This document shows, one piece after another, positions 54,936 through 63,322 of a DNA stretch of 64,000 nt. The stretch is from NCBI GenBank assembly GCA_025463055.1, contig JAOAPV010000047.1:1-64000 (forward strand). Direction: 5' to 3'. The notes under the pieces were generated by a model. The model made no database searches. It saw only the letters and a list, made by a program, of their open reading frames with translations, and was not told the DNA's origin. The stretch comes from Candidatus Acidiferrum typicum. GTDB taxonomy: Bacteria > Acidobacteriota > Terriglobia > Acidiferrales > UBA7541. Numbering within the stretch: position 1 is the stretch's first letter; every line of letters starts with the position of its first letter. Both the position numbers and the translations under genes were made by a program.

Positions 54936-55045
54936 TTTTTCAATTTTCCATGAGCCGCAGGCGCTATTTCGTCGCAACGGTTATTGTGAATTCAGGGATT
55001 TACGAAAATCTTAGTTAAACCAATCGAAAACAATGGACGGGAAAC

Positions 55046-55122
55046 TGGTGGGCCTGGGTGGACTTGAACCACCGACCTCGCCCTTATCAGGGGCGCGCTC
55101 TAGCCACCTGAGCTACAGGCCC
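55046..55122 (-). tRNA. tRNA-Ile (GAU)
   Basis: 77 nt with encoded CCA. Acceptor GGGCCTG / CAGGCCC, anticodon loop CTGATAA (anticodon GAT), T-arm with TTCAAGT loop. It is solitary, outside an rRNA operon, and abuts the integrase-carrying element; its 5' end, not its 3' end, faces the element. Confidence 0.96.
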
Positions 55123-55161
55123 TTCAAAACGTTGTAGCGAATTGCTTACAACTGTTTCATT

Positions 55162-56475
55162 CTACGATGCCTTAGCGTGTGTCGCAACTGTGTACAAATC
55201 CGCGCTTTGTGTACAAGACAGCAATTTCTCTACCATTTCTCGCTTCTGTCTGTGCTCAAAATGCGTGTAGTTGCTGGTGATTCGCAAGTCAGAGTGACCA
55301 ATCTGATTCTTCACGAAGTCACCGGGCATCATGCTCGCCTGCATGTGACTGACTCTGCCGTGTCTGAAAGCGTGCATTCCACCGGGCTTGATGCCGAGTT
55401 TTTCGCATAGTGGTGTGAGAACCCTTCTGCAAATGTCTCGGTTTTCTAGTGGCGTGCCCACTCTCGACTGAAAGAGCCTGCCGGTCTGACGGCCAGCAAG
55501 AAAGGCACGAAGCAATTGAATGGTAGCGGAGTCAACGAACACGTTCCGCTTCCCACTCTTCGTCTTCGTGTCACCTTCGATGCCGTTCCACACAGCGCGG
55601 CGAACTTCAATCACACCGTCTTCTAACTTCAGGTCTTCAACCCGCAAGCCGACAAGTTCGCCAGAGCGTAGACCCGTGTAACCGGCAAGGTGAAAGAGCA
55701 CCTTGTACTGACCGGTTGCCGCGTCCACAATCTGCCGTATCTCTGCTTGCGTGAACCAACGCTGCTCTTCATCTGGAAGAGCGGGCAGGTCTGGATACCA
55801 CGTTACCTTTGGCTCATCCATCTGTTTGCGGTGCCAGTTCACGATAGCCCGGAAGTCTTTCCACACATTGTGAATGGTCTTGGGTTCCAACTTTTTCGCA
55901 GTCATCCAACGAATCCAATCGTTCACGGTTCCCGTGCGAATCTCTTCTATCGCTATGCTGCCGAAGAAGGGACGGACGTGGTTCCGCAAACGGCTGGGAG
56001 TGATGAACTGCGAACTGTTATGGAGCAAAGGCAATCGCTTTGATACCCAAGCATCCGCAATGCCGTTGAAAGTCACAGCGGGCTTCAAGGCTCTTTCAAG
56101 GTGCTCAGGCTTGTTTATGCCTTGAGCCTCGATGATTTCCATGAGTTTGCGCCGTGCTTCCGGTTTCGTCATTGAAGACTTCTCACCAAGAATCACCAGC
56201 GGATGTTCACGGGTTTCTTTGCCCGGAACGTCTCGCCAGTATCTACCGTACCACTTAGAGCCAACCAAGCGAACAGAGCCAGATTGACCCGAACGTTTCG
56301 ACATTGAGCGGCCTGCTTTCCGCTGTTGTCGAATCCGCGTTGCGGCAGACACCATAGCATCGGCGGTTCCGGCTGTCACCGTTACGGATGCTCCCATACT
56401 GGCCTGCTGCCCTTGACTACTTAACGGTTGGGGAGAGGCAGCATTCTCCTTGCCCGCGAATTTCGCAGGATTCAT
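55162..56475 (-). CDS. Tyrosine-type site-specific integrase
   Basis: 437 residues. Catalytic residues are all visible: Arg270 in TGLRSGE, Lys near 306 in KTKSGKR, His368 and Arg371 in HAFRHGR, His394 in GHSD and the nucleophile Tyr403 in SNYTHF. A core-binding SAM-like domain spans about 135-215 and an AP2-like arm-binding region 65-95 (WYGRYWRDVPGKE). The first ~57 residues are Ala/Ser/Thr-rich and may not be translated; an internal ATG at 56304 starts just before the arm-binding domain. The gene points toward tRNA-Ile, 40 nt away. Confidence 0.95.
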   Translation of the reverse strand: MNPAKFAGKENAASPQPLSSQGQQASMGASVTVTAGTADAMVSAATRIRQQRKAGRSMSKRSGQSGSVRLVGSKWYGRYWRDVPGKETREHPLVILGEKSSMTKPEARRKLMEIIEAQGINKPEHLERALKPAVTFNGIADAWVSKRLPLLHNSSQFITPSRLRNHVRPFFGSIAIEEIRTGTVNDWIRWMTAKKLEPKTIHNVWKDFRAIVNWHRKQMDEPKVTWYPDLPALPDEEQRWFTQAEIRQIVDAATGQYKVLFHLAGYTGLRSGELVGLRVEDLKLEDGVIEVRRAVWNGIEGDTKTKSGKRNVFVDSATIQLLRAFLAGRQTGRLFQSRVGTPLENRDICRRVLTPLCEKLGIKPGGMHAFRHGRVSHMQASMMPGDFVKNQIGHSDLRITSNYTHFEHRQKREMVEKLLSCTQSADLYTVATHAKAS

Positions 56476-56538
56476 TGTGTCTCTGGTCTTTCTTTTTTTG
56501 GAGTTGGTACCGCTTACGTAAGGAGCAGAAGCACTGTA

Positions 56539-57168
56539 CTAGCTGAAATGCTTTACAAGCAGCGCCTCTATGAATGCGGTACACGACTGTACTTGTGACT
56601 TCTGAACTTTGGCCCAGTCAGCGTGCAGACTGTCATTGCGGAACTTTAGATAGCTCTGCGCCGTACCCACTTCGCCGCCTTTGAGAACCCCCGCAACCTT
56701 GAGAGCCGTGAGAACTTCTTCCAGTTTCAGTCTACCTTCGACGCCCGCTAACTCTGAACCCATTCTGCGCATTAGGTCTTCAAACGCCGCAGCGATTAGA
56801 ACCGCTGAAACGTTCTTGGCAGAATCGGTATCGTCTTCCAAGGTCTCTTTGCCCAAGCCAACCAACTCCCCGAAAATCTCTCCCGCCACTTGTGCCCGTA
56901 GGCTAACAATTAAGCCACCTTCAATCTCAGCAATCGTGTTTCGAATTGCGCCCTGAGCGAGCTGCTCTTGATGGTGACTCGAATTGATTGGATTGGGGGC
57001 CAATTTAGCGATTTGCGCCAAACCGGTTGTGAAAGCATTCATCTGTGCGCTTTGCGGCCCATAGACCGCCGTCAACAGAGAGATGGCAGACTGAACGACT
57101 TCCGAAGGTGCATGACCGCTAAGAACCGCTTTGGCCCTCGCAAGCCACGCATCGGCATTGGCAGGCAT
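56539..57168 (-). CDS. HEPN-like protein, third gene of cargo operon
   Basis: 209 residues, all-helical. The C-terminal half resembles abortive-infection/DUF4145-type HEPN domains: an AAFEDLMRRMG helix, a short basic linker and FRNDSLHADWAKVQ, whose Arg177-X4-His182 (with Asn178) matches the RX4-6H active-site motif of HEPN RNases. The N-terminal half contains AIRNTIAEIEGGLIVSLR. RNase activity is a hypothesis from the motif. Starts 2 nt after the stop of the 66-residue gene. No adjacent minimal nucleotidyltransferase antitoxin (MNT) is present. Confidence 0.7.
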   Translation of the reverse strand: MPANADAWLARAKAVLSGHAPSEVVQSAISLLTAVYGPQSAQMNAFTTGLAQIAKLAPNPINSSHHQEQLAQGAIRNTIAEIEGGLIVSLRAQVAGEIFGELVGLGKETLEDDTDSAKNVSAVLIAAAFEDLMRRMGSELAGVEGRLKLEEVLTALKVAGVLKGGEVGTAQSYLKFRNDSLHADWAKVQKSQVQSCTAFIEALLVKHFS

Positions 57169-57170
57169 TT

Positions 57171-57371
57171 CTACGTAGAAGTCACAAATTGTGGTGGTTC
57201 ATCATTCACATCTACGACCATGCGCATGACCTGCTCGATTTCGTTCATTTCATCCGAACTCACGTTAGAACAATCTTGTTGCTCATCTGCCTTGGCAAGT
57301 TCGCTGAAGATGACGTAGAACCGAGCCTTTTCATCCAAGCCTTCAACGTGTGGTTTGGGTTCGTGCTTCAT
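57171..57371 (-). CDS. Small acidic protein, second gene of cargo operon
   Basis: 66 residues, rich in Glu and Asp, with a helical core (KARFYVIFSELAKADEQQ). No domain is recognised. Its ATG overlaps the protease stop by 4 nt (ATGA) and its stop is 2 nt before the HEPN-like gene, so all three are translationally linked. A small acidic protein between a protease and a possible toxin could be an inhibitor or adaptor; this is speculation. Confidence 0.7.
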   Translation of the reverse strand: MKHEPKPHVEGLDEKARFYVIFSELAKADEQQDCSNVSSDEMNEIEQVMRMVVDVNDEPPQFVTST

Positions 57372-58633
57372 CGGTTTACCTTTCTCTTCGTCTGGAGTTC
57401 TATTTGCCTTCGCAGCGCTACGAGATTATTGGTCGCATGGCACTGGTTGCAAACCAAAATGTCATTGGAAGGAAATCGCTCTGCACCGGCCTGCAATGGT
57501 TGCTCAGCATCGAAATCTGCTTGTAGGTTATGCACCTTTTTACACTTCGGGCACGCAAACTGTACCATAGCACCCATAGCTTGACCTATGGGTAGCTGAA
57601 TCGCGCCCGGTTTAGCGGGCGGTGTTCCGGGTGCTCCCGGCTTCGCAGGTGCTCCCGGTGGTTGGACAGGAAAAATTCCGGGCAATCCCGCAAACTGAAT
57701 CTGCTGATTGAAAGCAAATCTATATATTTGCGATTCCGGTGTCTCAATAATCTTGTAAATGCCAGTCGTGTCGAAAGTCATCTGAAGCAGGATGTGGTAT
57801 CTCCGAATGCCGTCAGACAGTTCTTTGTCTTTGCTGTAGTCAGTGATTTCCAAGCCAATGCTCTGAAGGTCGTTCATTTTTATCGAACGCCCGTGACTGA
57901 GCCATTCACTGTGATTGCAAAGATTGTCTGCAATATCTTCAGCTCTTTTGGCTTTTTCTTCGGCTGTCACTGGTGTGCCGGGATTGTGCGTGCGGTGTTC
58001 ATTCCATTCCTGGAATTTGTGCTCCTGCAACCACTTTGTAACAAGGTCTTTCGCAAACGAAAGCGCATTCTCCGCGTTTTGAATTTCACCGGGAGAAATG
58101 CGTTGAAGGATTGGAATATAAGCCCTATTCAATGAGTTAAGACTCGTCACTTCTTCTTTGATGCGTTCCAGCCCCTTCAGGAACGCTTCGGCAGAGAACA
58201 CCTTACCTTCCCATTGAATCTGAGCATCTATGGGTCCAAGAGACGAAGAACCCGGTTCCATTAGAATTTCATCACCACCCATGACCATAATCGTTCCCGC
58301 GCTCTTCGCCATACCGGGAACGATGAAAGCAACACTGTTGTACTTAAGATAGAGAATACGAACAATGTCTTCCGCTGTCTCTCCGCTACCCCCACCAGTT
58401 TCAAGAAGTACGTCTATCGCGTGGCCGTTAAGGTTTGATAGCTGGTCATTGATGGGCAGAAGGTCCGAATTGTCCAAAGCCACAGGAGCTTGAGAGGCCT
58501 TATTTGAAGCAGACGCATATACCAAAATGTCTCTGCCCCTCGCTTTTGCTATGCGTGCGAGTTGCTTTTTACGCTCCTTCGTTAGGTCATCGAAGGGCAG
58601 GTTCTTGTCCAGGTACTCGCTGTAAATTCCCAT
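57368..58633 (-). CDS. SDH-type Clp-fold serine protease with zinc ribbon
   Basis: 421 residues. Residues ~35-300 match the serine dehydrogenase proteinase (SDH, PF01972-like) Clp fold: oxyanion-loop LLETGGGSGETAEDI, nucleophile Ser111 in GMAKSAGTIMVMGGDEI and the GSSSLGPID strand. There is no transmembrane helix, unlike many SDH proteins. A Pro/Gly/Ala linker (residues 323-345) leads to a C-terminal zinc ribbon with C361-X2-C364 and C395-X2-C398. GGAGGT lies 11 nt before the ATG. It heads the three-gene cargo operon. Prohead protease is less likely because it is distant from the capsid gene and carries the ribbon. Confidence 0.85.
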   Translation of the reverse strand: MGIYSEYLDKNLPFDDLTKERKKQLARIAKARGRDILVYASASNKASQAPVALDNSDLLPINDQLSNLNGHAIDVLLETGGGSGETAEDIVRILYLKYNSVAFIVPGMAKSAGTIMVMGGDEILMEPGSSSLGPIDAQIQWEGKVFSAEAFLKGLERIKEEVTSLNSLNRAYIPILQRISPGEIQNAENALSFAKDLVTKWLQEHKFQEWNEHRTHNPGTPVTAEEKAKRAEDIADNLCNHSEWLSHGRSIKMNDLQSIGLEITDYSKDKELSDGIRRYHILLQMTFDTTGIYKIIETPESQIYRFAFNQQIQFAGLPGIFPVQPPGAPAKPGAPGTPPAKPGAIQLPIGQAMGAMVQFACPKCKKVHNLQADFDAEQPLQAGAERFPSNDILVCNQCHATNNLVALRRQIELQTKRKVNR

Positions 58634-58805
58634 GCGGCGTCCGCACCTCCATTGAGGGGTTCAGAAAACGCTAGAATGAACTCTCTTTCGTAGGATTCTA
58701 CATGGACGTGGAATTTTATCCAATAGTACGTAACAGAGTCGTTACGAGGAATGTCTCGCCCGGCGGCCAAGGAAACACCGGCCATCAGAAGCCAGCCGGG
58801 CTGGA

Positions 58806-58835
58806 TTGTCGCGTTGTTCTGGCGCGGCCTATGAT
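58806..58835 (+). promoter_or_regulatory. Sigma-70-like promoter of winged-helix gene
   Basis: TTGTCG (58806-58811), 18-nt spacer, TATGAT (58830-58835). It reads toward the plus-strand gene starting at 58869, which also has GGAG 8 nt before its ATG. Confidence 0.55.
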
Positions 58836-58868
58836 GAACGTAAGAGTTGTGGCAAAGGAGATAAAAAG

Positions 58869-59362
58869 ATGCTGCAATCGCTGCACGAAGCTTCCATGAA
58901 ATTAACGTCTTTGTTACAAGAACTTGGGCCTGTAAAGACTTTCGTGGCTTCAATTATTGCGGCTATCGGCACGCTTCTCGCGTCGAAAAATGGTTGCTCC
59001 AGAAATACGACGGCAAGATTCTGCACATGCTTCAAGAATCGTAGCGAACGGCTCAGGTCAATATGCGCCCCGGACAGAACACAGTGTTCCTTCCCTTTGC
59101 ATTCCAAGACATCGTGAATGATGCAAAGAGAAGCGCAGAGTCTGTGCGCCGTTCTCTCAGGCGGTTGGAAGACCGTGGTCATGTTCACGAAGTCAGCCAC
59201 GGTTGGAACCTTGGCCCAAGGCCAGAGGCGCTTACCTTAGCTAAGCTGCACAGTCTTGGACAACCGGCTCATACTTCATCCCGCTGGGGCGATGAACGCT
59301 GGCCCAGCCGCTGGTTGCATCTGAAGATGCTGATGCCGGTCGATGCGGCTACGGGAAAGTGA
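58869..59362 (+). pseudogene. Broken membrane/winged-helix gene
   Basis: From the ATG at 58869 a short protein has one membrane segment (TFVASIIAAIGTLLASK). At the A5 run 58986-58990 the useful frame shifts by -1: one extra A would give LLASKKWLLQKYDGKILHMLQES in a single frame. That second frame then meets an in-frame TAG (59039) and afterwards continues MRPGQNTVFLPF, DIVNDAKRSAESVRRSLRRLEDRGHVHEV, a winged-helix-like region, to 59362. I read this as one gene with a homopolymer frameshift and a nonsense codon; separate small genes or recoding are alternatives. It has a clear promoter and Shine-Dalgarno and is the only plus-strand gene of the element. Confidence 0.55.
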
Positions 59363-60191
59363 CGCCTAACCTAACGTTGCCGTTGAACTTCTTCAGTCGA
59401 GCCAATACGGCAGGCGCGTTCTTCGCTCCGAGCAGGCCGTCGATGAGATGGAGAACAAGGCTCAGGCCGAAGTTCGCTGCGTAGAGTGCTTCGGCTGCAT
59501 CCTCGGCGTCGAACTTCTGCTCGATTGTTATCACGTTTTCGGACCGGCTGACTTGCTCAAGGAGAGCGTCCGCGTTTCCGTGAACGTGAGAGCCTGCGAA
59601 CCGCCATTCTGAGTTCACCAGCCAGCGAAACTCGTTGTAAGGCTGCTTGAGGAATTCAGCGAACCCGTTGTCTATCTTTGCTGCCCGTTGGTGGAGCTTT
59701 GCATCGGCGCACCATTCGCCGTTCCGCCTGTTCTGGAATCGTGGAAGGAGAGCCTCGTATTCCTTCCGAGTCTCATCCTCCAACTCGACAGAAACGTGCT
59801 TCCGAAATCGGCTCTCATCAACAGCCTTGAGGTCTCGCATGAGGAAGTAGTTCCAGTATCGCGGATACTTGACGAAGTCAGTTGCCGTCTCCTCATCGCC
59901 TATTACCAGCATATAGGCGCAGTTCACCATGTGCTCGACCAACACGCGCACCAAAACCCTAGCGTCTTCCACCAGCTTCTGATTCAGCAGAATCTCGATT
60001 GCCTCATGCGTTTGGAGGCTGCGATAAAACATAGCAAGGGCGATGCGCTGTGCCATCGTCAAATCACGCAGGCCTTCCGCCACGACGACTTCATAAGCCA
60101 GCTTGCGAAGTTCAGGTGCTTGTTCAAGCTGATGGTCAAGATTGGTCGTGAGCAAGACCGCGTGCGCCGTTGCCATGTTTCCCATAGGCAT
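59349..60191 (-). CDS. DUF5677 family protein
   Basis: 280 residues, soluble and helical. It matches the DUF5677 pattern: MFYRSLQTHEAIEILLNQKLVEDARVLVRVLVEHMVNCAYM followed by the central helices with RRNGEW and the late EFRWLVNSEWRFAGSHVHGNADALL with conserved histidines. Function of the family is unknown; members are common in genomic islands. It overlaps the end of the broken winged-helix gene convergently by 14 nt. It and the following minus-strand gene are separated by 48 nt. Confidence 0.78.
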   Translation of the reverse strand: MPMGNMATAHAVLLTTNLDHQLEQAPELRKLAYEVVVAEGLRDLTMAQRIALAMFYRSLQTHEAIEILLNQKLVEDARVLVRVLVEHMVNCAYMLVIGDEETATDFVKYPRYWNYFLMRDLKAVDESRFRKHVSVELEDETRKEYEALLPRFQNRRNGEWCADAKLHQRAAKIDNGFAEFLKQPYNEFRWLVNSEWRFAGSHVHGNADALLEQVSRSENVITIEQKFDAEDAAEALYAANFGLSLVLHLIDGLLGAKNAPAVLARLKKFNGNVRLGVTFP

Positions 60192-60239
60192 CGAATGGTA
60201 TCAGTCTTTTGCCGTTTTGCGGGATGAGTGCCACTAGAG

Positions 60240-61331
60240 CTACTTCAGACTCTCAAACCCGTCCAAAAGATTAGTCGTAATTGTGCGCATCAAAGGAAGC
60301 AGATGACGAATCCGATTGCTGCCAATTCTCATGCGTTCATTCAGGCGAGCTTTTTTATCCCCGCTCTGACTCAAATACCTTTCGTCAACTTTGCCACCGT
60401 TGTGTTCGATGATGTGCCTTTGGTTCAACATTAGGTTTAGAAAGCCCTGGTCATCAGGCGAAACGTTCTTGAAAAGCTCTATTCCGTACCACTGCTCCAA
60501 AGATACACTCGCATTCAATAGACGCTGGAAACTCAACGCTTCTACTTCTTTCCTCCGGCTAGGAGTTGCTGGGAACATCACAAAAATCGTCTGAAGGTGC
60601 CGTCCTAACGCTTCAAAATGAGAAAAGCACCTGCTGTTCATTTCTTCCCACTGCTGCCCGCGCTCGGCTCTGTCCGCGATGTTCTTGTCGGCTTTGTCAA
60701 ACGCCTCTTCAAGGCCCTTCAGCTTTGTCATAATCACTTCTCTGCCGTTCGTCTTGCCGCATTTTGGACACCATCCGTATTCACCTAAAATATCTGCTTC
60801 GGTGTGGCAACTCACGCACTTAAAGTGAAACTGCTGCCGCTCTTCCGCATATTTCCATTCCGGGGTGCTGTCCGTGACAGTTTCAAGGTCAATCGTTACA
60901 GTGTTCTTCGTATTGCTGGCTTCTATGTAGGCGTTACAGAATGCGACCACGTACCGTGCTTGAGCTTGCGTAACGAAGCTCAGGCTGTTGGACACGTTCC
61001 CGCAGTATGGGCACGCGGTGTTATCTATGACGTGGTTAGTGCGGAAGTAGGTCTGGCACCTTGGACAAAGCCTTCCCCACATCCCGTGTTGGTCCGACAT
61101 AATCCACGCCAGCAGAGATGGTTTTGGGTAAGGTGGTAGCGGTACTCCCATTCCAGTTACCGGAACAACAGCCAGAGGCTCGCCACTCGGATAACTCACG
61201 GCAATCTGGTACATTCCCCAAAAATTTGTACCCGATACCTTCATTGCAATCATTCCTTGCTCGTTGACAAGGAATTCTATCTTTGCTTTCCCTATAGGAA
61301 GCTGCTCTCCAAATTCGGCCATCTTGTCCAC
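60240..61331 (-). CDS. Double zinc-ribbon protein with HEPN-like domain
   Basis: 363 residues. Two zinc ribbons are clear: C89-X2-C92 with C107-X2-C110, and C172-X2-C175 with C188-X2-C191. The C-terminal ~130 residues are helical and contain NQRHIIEHNGG, where Arg305-X4-His310 fits the HEPN RX4-6H motif, in a context (SLEQWYGIELF before it, VDERYL after it) typical of stand-alone HEPN-like domains in bacteria. Start is GTG at 61331 with AGGA upstream, or ATG at 61322. Nucleic-acid sensing by the ribbons plus RNase action is a hypothesis only. Confidence 0.78.
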   Translation of the reverse strand: MDKMAEFGEQLPIGKAKIEFLVNEQGMIAMKVSGTNFWGMYQIAVSYPSGEPLAVVPVTGMGVPLPPYPKPSLLAWIMSDQHGMWGRLCPRCQTYFRTNHVIDNTACPYCGNVSNSLSFVTQAQARYVVAFCNAYIEASNTKNTVTIDLETVTDSTPEWKYAEERQQFHFKCVSCHTEADILGEYGWCPKCGKTNGREVIMTKLKGLEEAFDKADKNIADRAERGQQWEEMNSRCFSHFEALGRHLQTIFVMFPATPSRRKEVEALSFQRLLNASVSLEQWYGIELFKNVSPDDQGFLNLMLNQRHIIEHNGGKVDERYLSQSGDKKARLNERMRIGSNRIRHLLPLMRTITTNLLDGFESLK

Positions 61332-61470
61332 GTGTGGTCCTATTCTCCTCGTAAGAAACGTATACCACTAAGAATGAATTTGGCCTCTAGAGAAGCTATT
61401 AACCGCGTGGAAATGGCCTGTCAGTTACGCTCATGCAGCGAACGTCACCGGGTTCGAGCAATACGCGCCA

Positions 61471-61716
61471 TCACTCCGTACCGGTTTCCCCAAAACCTTT
61501 TCCTGTAATGTCTAAGACTCTGGGCTGTCGGAACTGCTCGCGCCGCAACGTTGCCGCAAAAAATCCTATGGGCTGCGTATATTCGTGCCACCGCCCACAA
61601 CAGAAGGCGCGTGGTTGATTTTCCGGGCTGAACATCACAAACAATTTGCAGCAACCGCAGCGATAAGAAATGCGCTCCCAGTTTTTCCCTTCGATGATGA
61701 AAAATCCTGTGTTCAT
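61471..61716 (-). CDS. Small cysteine-rich phage protein
   Basis: About 81 residues. A CGCC plus CC arrangement (SYRCGCCKLF and RAFCCGRWHEY) suggests a single metal site. I do not recognise the family. ATG at 61716 is chosen over an in-frame start 30 nt upstream, which lies within the terminator region of the capsid gene. A weak gene call. Confidence 0.5.
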   Translation of the reverse strand: MNTGFFIIEGKNWERISYRCGCCKLFVMFSPENQPRAFCCGRWHEYTQPIGFFAATLRREQFRQPRVLDITGKGFGETGTE

Positions 61717-61735
61717 TTTTGTTTTCCGCAAAGAG

Positions 61736-61767
61736 AAAAGGGCCAAGTATTTCTGCTCAGCCCTTTT
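61736..61767 (-). terminator. Terminator after capsid gene
   Basis: AAAAGGGC / GCCCTTTT 8-bp stem with a 16-nt loop, 15 nt after the capsid stop codon; the T-rich arm serves as the U-tract. It marks the capsid gene as the last of its operon. Confidence 0.75.
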
Positions 61768-61781
61768 ATCTGGGTTCAGGT

Positions 61782-62933
61782 TTAGGCGTGTTGCGTCAGG
61801 TACTTAATCGGACTATCGCTGCTGCTCGACGCCAGCAATCCAAACGAAGTGCGCAGGAACGCTTGATAGCCAACGATGCCGGCCTCAGCCAATCCAACGG
61901 TCTGCTCATAACGCATAATGCGCATTGAATTTTTAACGACCCGGCGAACCGCACGCGAAAAATCACCGAGCACCACAGTGCCTTCGGCATTAGCGATTGC
62001 GTTTGGTAGCGAAGGCATCAGCACAATCGGTTTTTCCCAAAGCAGAAGGCGTCCGTTCGCGTCACTACGTGGCTTCCACAGGTACCGCCCTTGTGCGTCC
62101 TTGAGTCTCAGTAAACTGATTAGCGTGTTGTTGTTCATTCCCCAAAAACATTTCGGAGAGGCCAAGTATGCAGGGTCCACGCTCTGCATCAGAGTCAGGG
62201 TATCGTCTAAGCTGATTGCTGTTGGAGCGGCACTGGTAGCTCCGCTGGTGGTACTTGAAATCAACGTGCTGACATTGGCCGTACCAACTCCTCGTTGAAA
62301 ACGCGACGCAACAGCGGGAGTGATGACGGCTTCCTCTACGGGGAATTGCGAATCCTGAAGAAGTTCAAGGGTTGCATACATGCGACCACTTTTCCACGTA
62401 GGAACTTTGCCCAGCAACAAGCGGTCAATCGTTGTAATTTCCTGCTCATTCGGGCTTGTGTTTTCGCTAACGATTGACGCGGCTACTGCCGTATCGTCAT
62501 AGAGAGCAAACGTCTGAACATTGCCGTGGTCAGATTCAACCACGGTCACCACATCATCATTCCAAAGGCCGTCAGCCTGTTTCAGCGCAGCCGTCACAGT
62601 GGAATAGAAATCTTGGGGCACGAAGTACCCCCCAAGTGCATCAGTGGCTACGCTCATGCCCGCGTAGGTTCGAAGCTCCCCAGTTCTAAGGTAACTGCGC
62701 AAGCTTTCTCTTGCGCTGAGCACACCAACTTCTTGCGCTGCTGATACTGCTCGCGCACGGATTTCTTCATCGGTGCTCAAGCTTCCAGCTTTCAGCGCGC
62801 TAATTTTTGCGAGCAAAAACTTGCTACGGTTCTGCTGGTCACTGCTCAATTTGCCCGGTGTCCGGGTCAGTGCGTCCAATTCATCGAACGCTGCACGCAA
62901 TTCACTCTGCGTGCCCATAGTTGCCAGAGACAT
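61782..62933 (-). CDS. HK97-type phage major capsid protein
   Basis: About 383 residues. Shell protein of tailed-phage-like particles. An N-terminal helical delta-like region (to about residue 90) is followed by the HK97 fold: GGYFVPQDFYSTVTAAL, ISVENTS-like SIVSENTSPNEQEI, then the E-loop/P-domain helix with LLQDSQFPVEEAVITPAVASRFQRGVGTAN-type sequence, and the A-domain with CFWGMNNNTLISLLRLKDAQGRYLW, PIVLMPSLP and VVLGDFSRAV. ATG at 62933 is preferred (AGGA 11 nt upstream); GTG at 62972 is possible. It is followed by a terminator. No prohead protease or portal is adjacent in the window. Confidence 0.93.
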   Translation of the reverse strand: MSLATMGTQSELRAAFDELDALTRTPGKLSSDQQNRSKFLLAKISALKAGSLSTDEEIRARAVSAAQEVGVLSARESLRSYLRTGELRTYAGMSVATDALGGYFVPQDFYSTVTAALKQADGLWNDDVVTVVESDHGNVQTFALYDDTAVAASIVSENTSPNEQEITTIDRLLLGKVPTWKSGRMYATLELLQDSQFPVEEAVITPAVASRFQRGVGTANVSTLISSTTSGATSAAPTAISLDDTLTLMQSVDPAYLASPKCFWGMNNNTLISLLRLKDAQGRYLWKPRSDANGRLLLWEKPIVLMPSLPNAIANAEGTVVLGDFSRAVRRVVKNSMRIMRYEQTVGLAEAGIVGYQAFLRTSFGLLASSSSDSPIKYLTQHA

Positions 62934-63007
62934 TTCTTTGCTTTTCCTTTTTGTGGTTGGGATTGTGTTCACGCCACTGCTGCCCGGTGAACGCGGGTTC
63001 TGAATTC

Positions 63008-63292
63008 TTACAGAAGCTTGAAAGCTTCTAAGCGAATACGCAGTTTTTCTTTCTCGCCGTTCGGGTCATCATCAACAACTGTTGGCTTCGCCGGTGCGTT
63101 ACTGCGCGGGGTAGTTGCCAGTATGCTGCGTGCGCTTCTAACTTCCATTCCACTTGGGAACGGGGTCAGCGAGAGTCCATTTCTCTTCTCATAAATTCGG
63201 CGCACTGCCCACGCTGGCATTGAGGGGAACTCACCCATGCCGCGCTGTGCGTGCTCTGACGCAAGTGCAGACCGCATTTCTTGAATTTGCAT
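63008..63292 (-). CDS. Small phage protein
   Basis: 94 residues. The N-terminal half reads MPAWAVRRIYEKRNGLSLTPFPSGMEVRS, the rest is polar and disordered-like. No family recognised. AGGAGG stands 8 nt before the ATG. It lies just upstream of the capsid gene in the same operon, where a decoration or scaffold-type protein would fit, but nothing in the sequence proves it. Confidence 0.7.
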   Translation of the reverse strand: MQIQEMRSALASEHAQRGMGEFPSMPAWAVRRIYEKRNGLSLTPFPSGMEVRSARSILATTPRSNAPAKPTVVDDDPNGEKEKLRIRLEAFKLL

Positions 63293-63322
63293 TCTTGTTT
63301 CCTCCTTTCTCAGATTTGACTG

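Noticed and set aside
57368-58633. Clp-fold protease as a phage prohead protease
   Set aside because: Prohead proteases normally lie directly upstream of the capsid gene and lack zinc ribbons; this gene is more than 3 kb away, linked to HEPN, and belongs to the SDH type.
58582-58953. Minus-strand frame of 123 codons overlapping the protease start
   Set aside because: Overlaps the 5' end of the protease gene and the plus-strand promoter; no ribosome site or recognisable domain.
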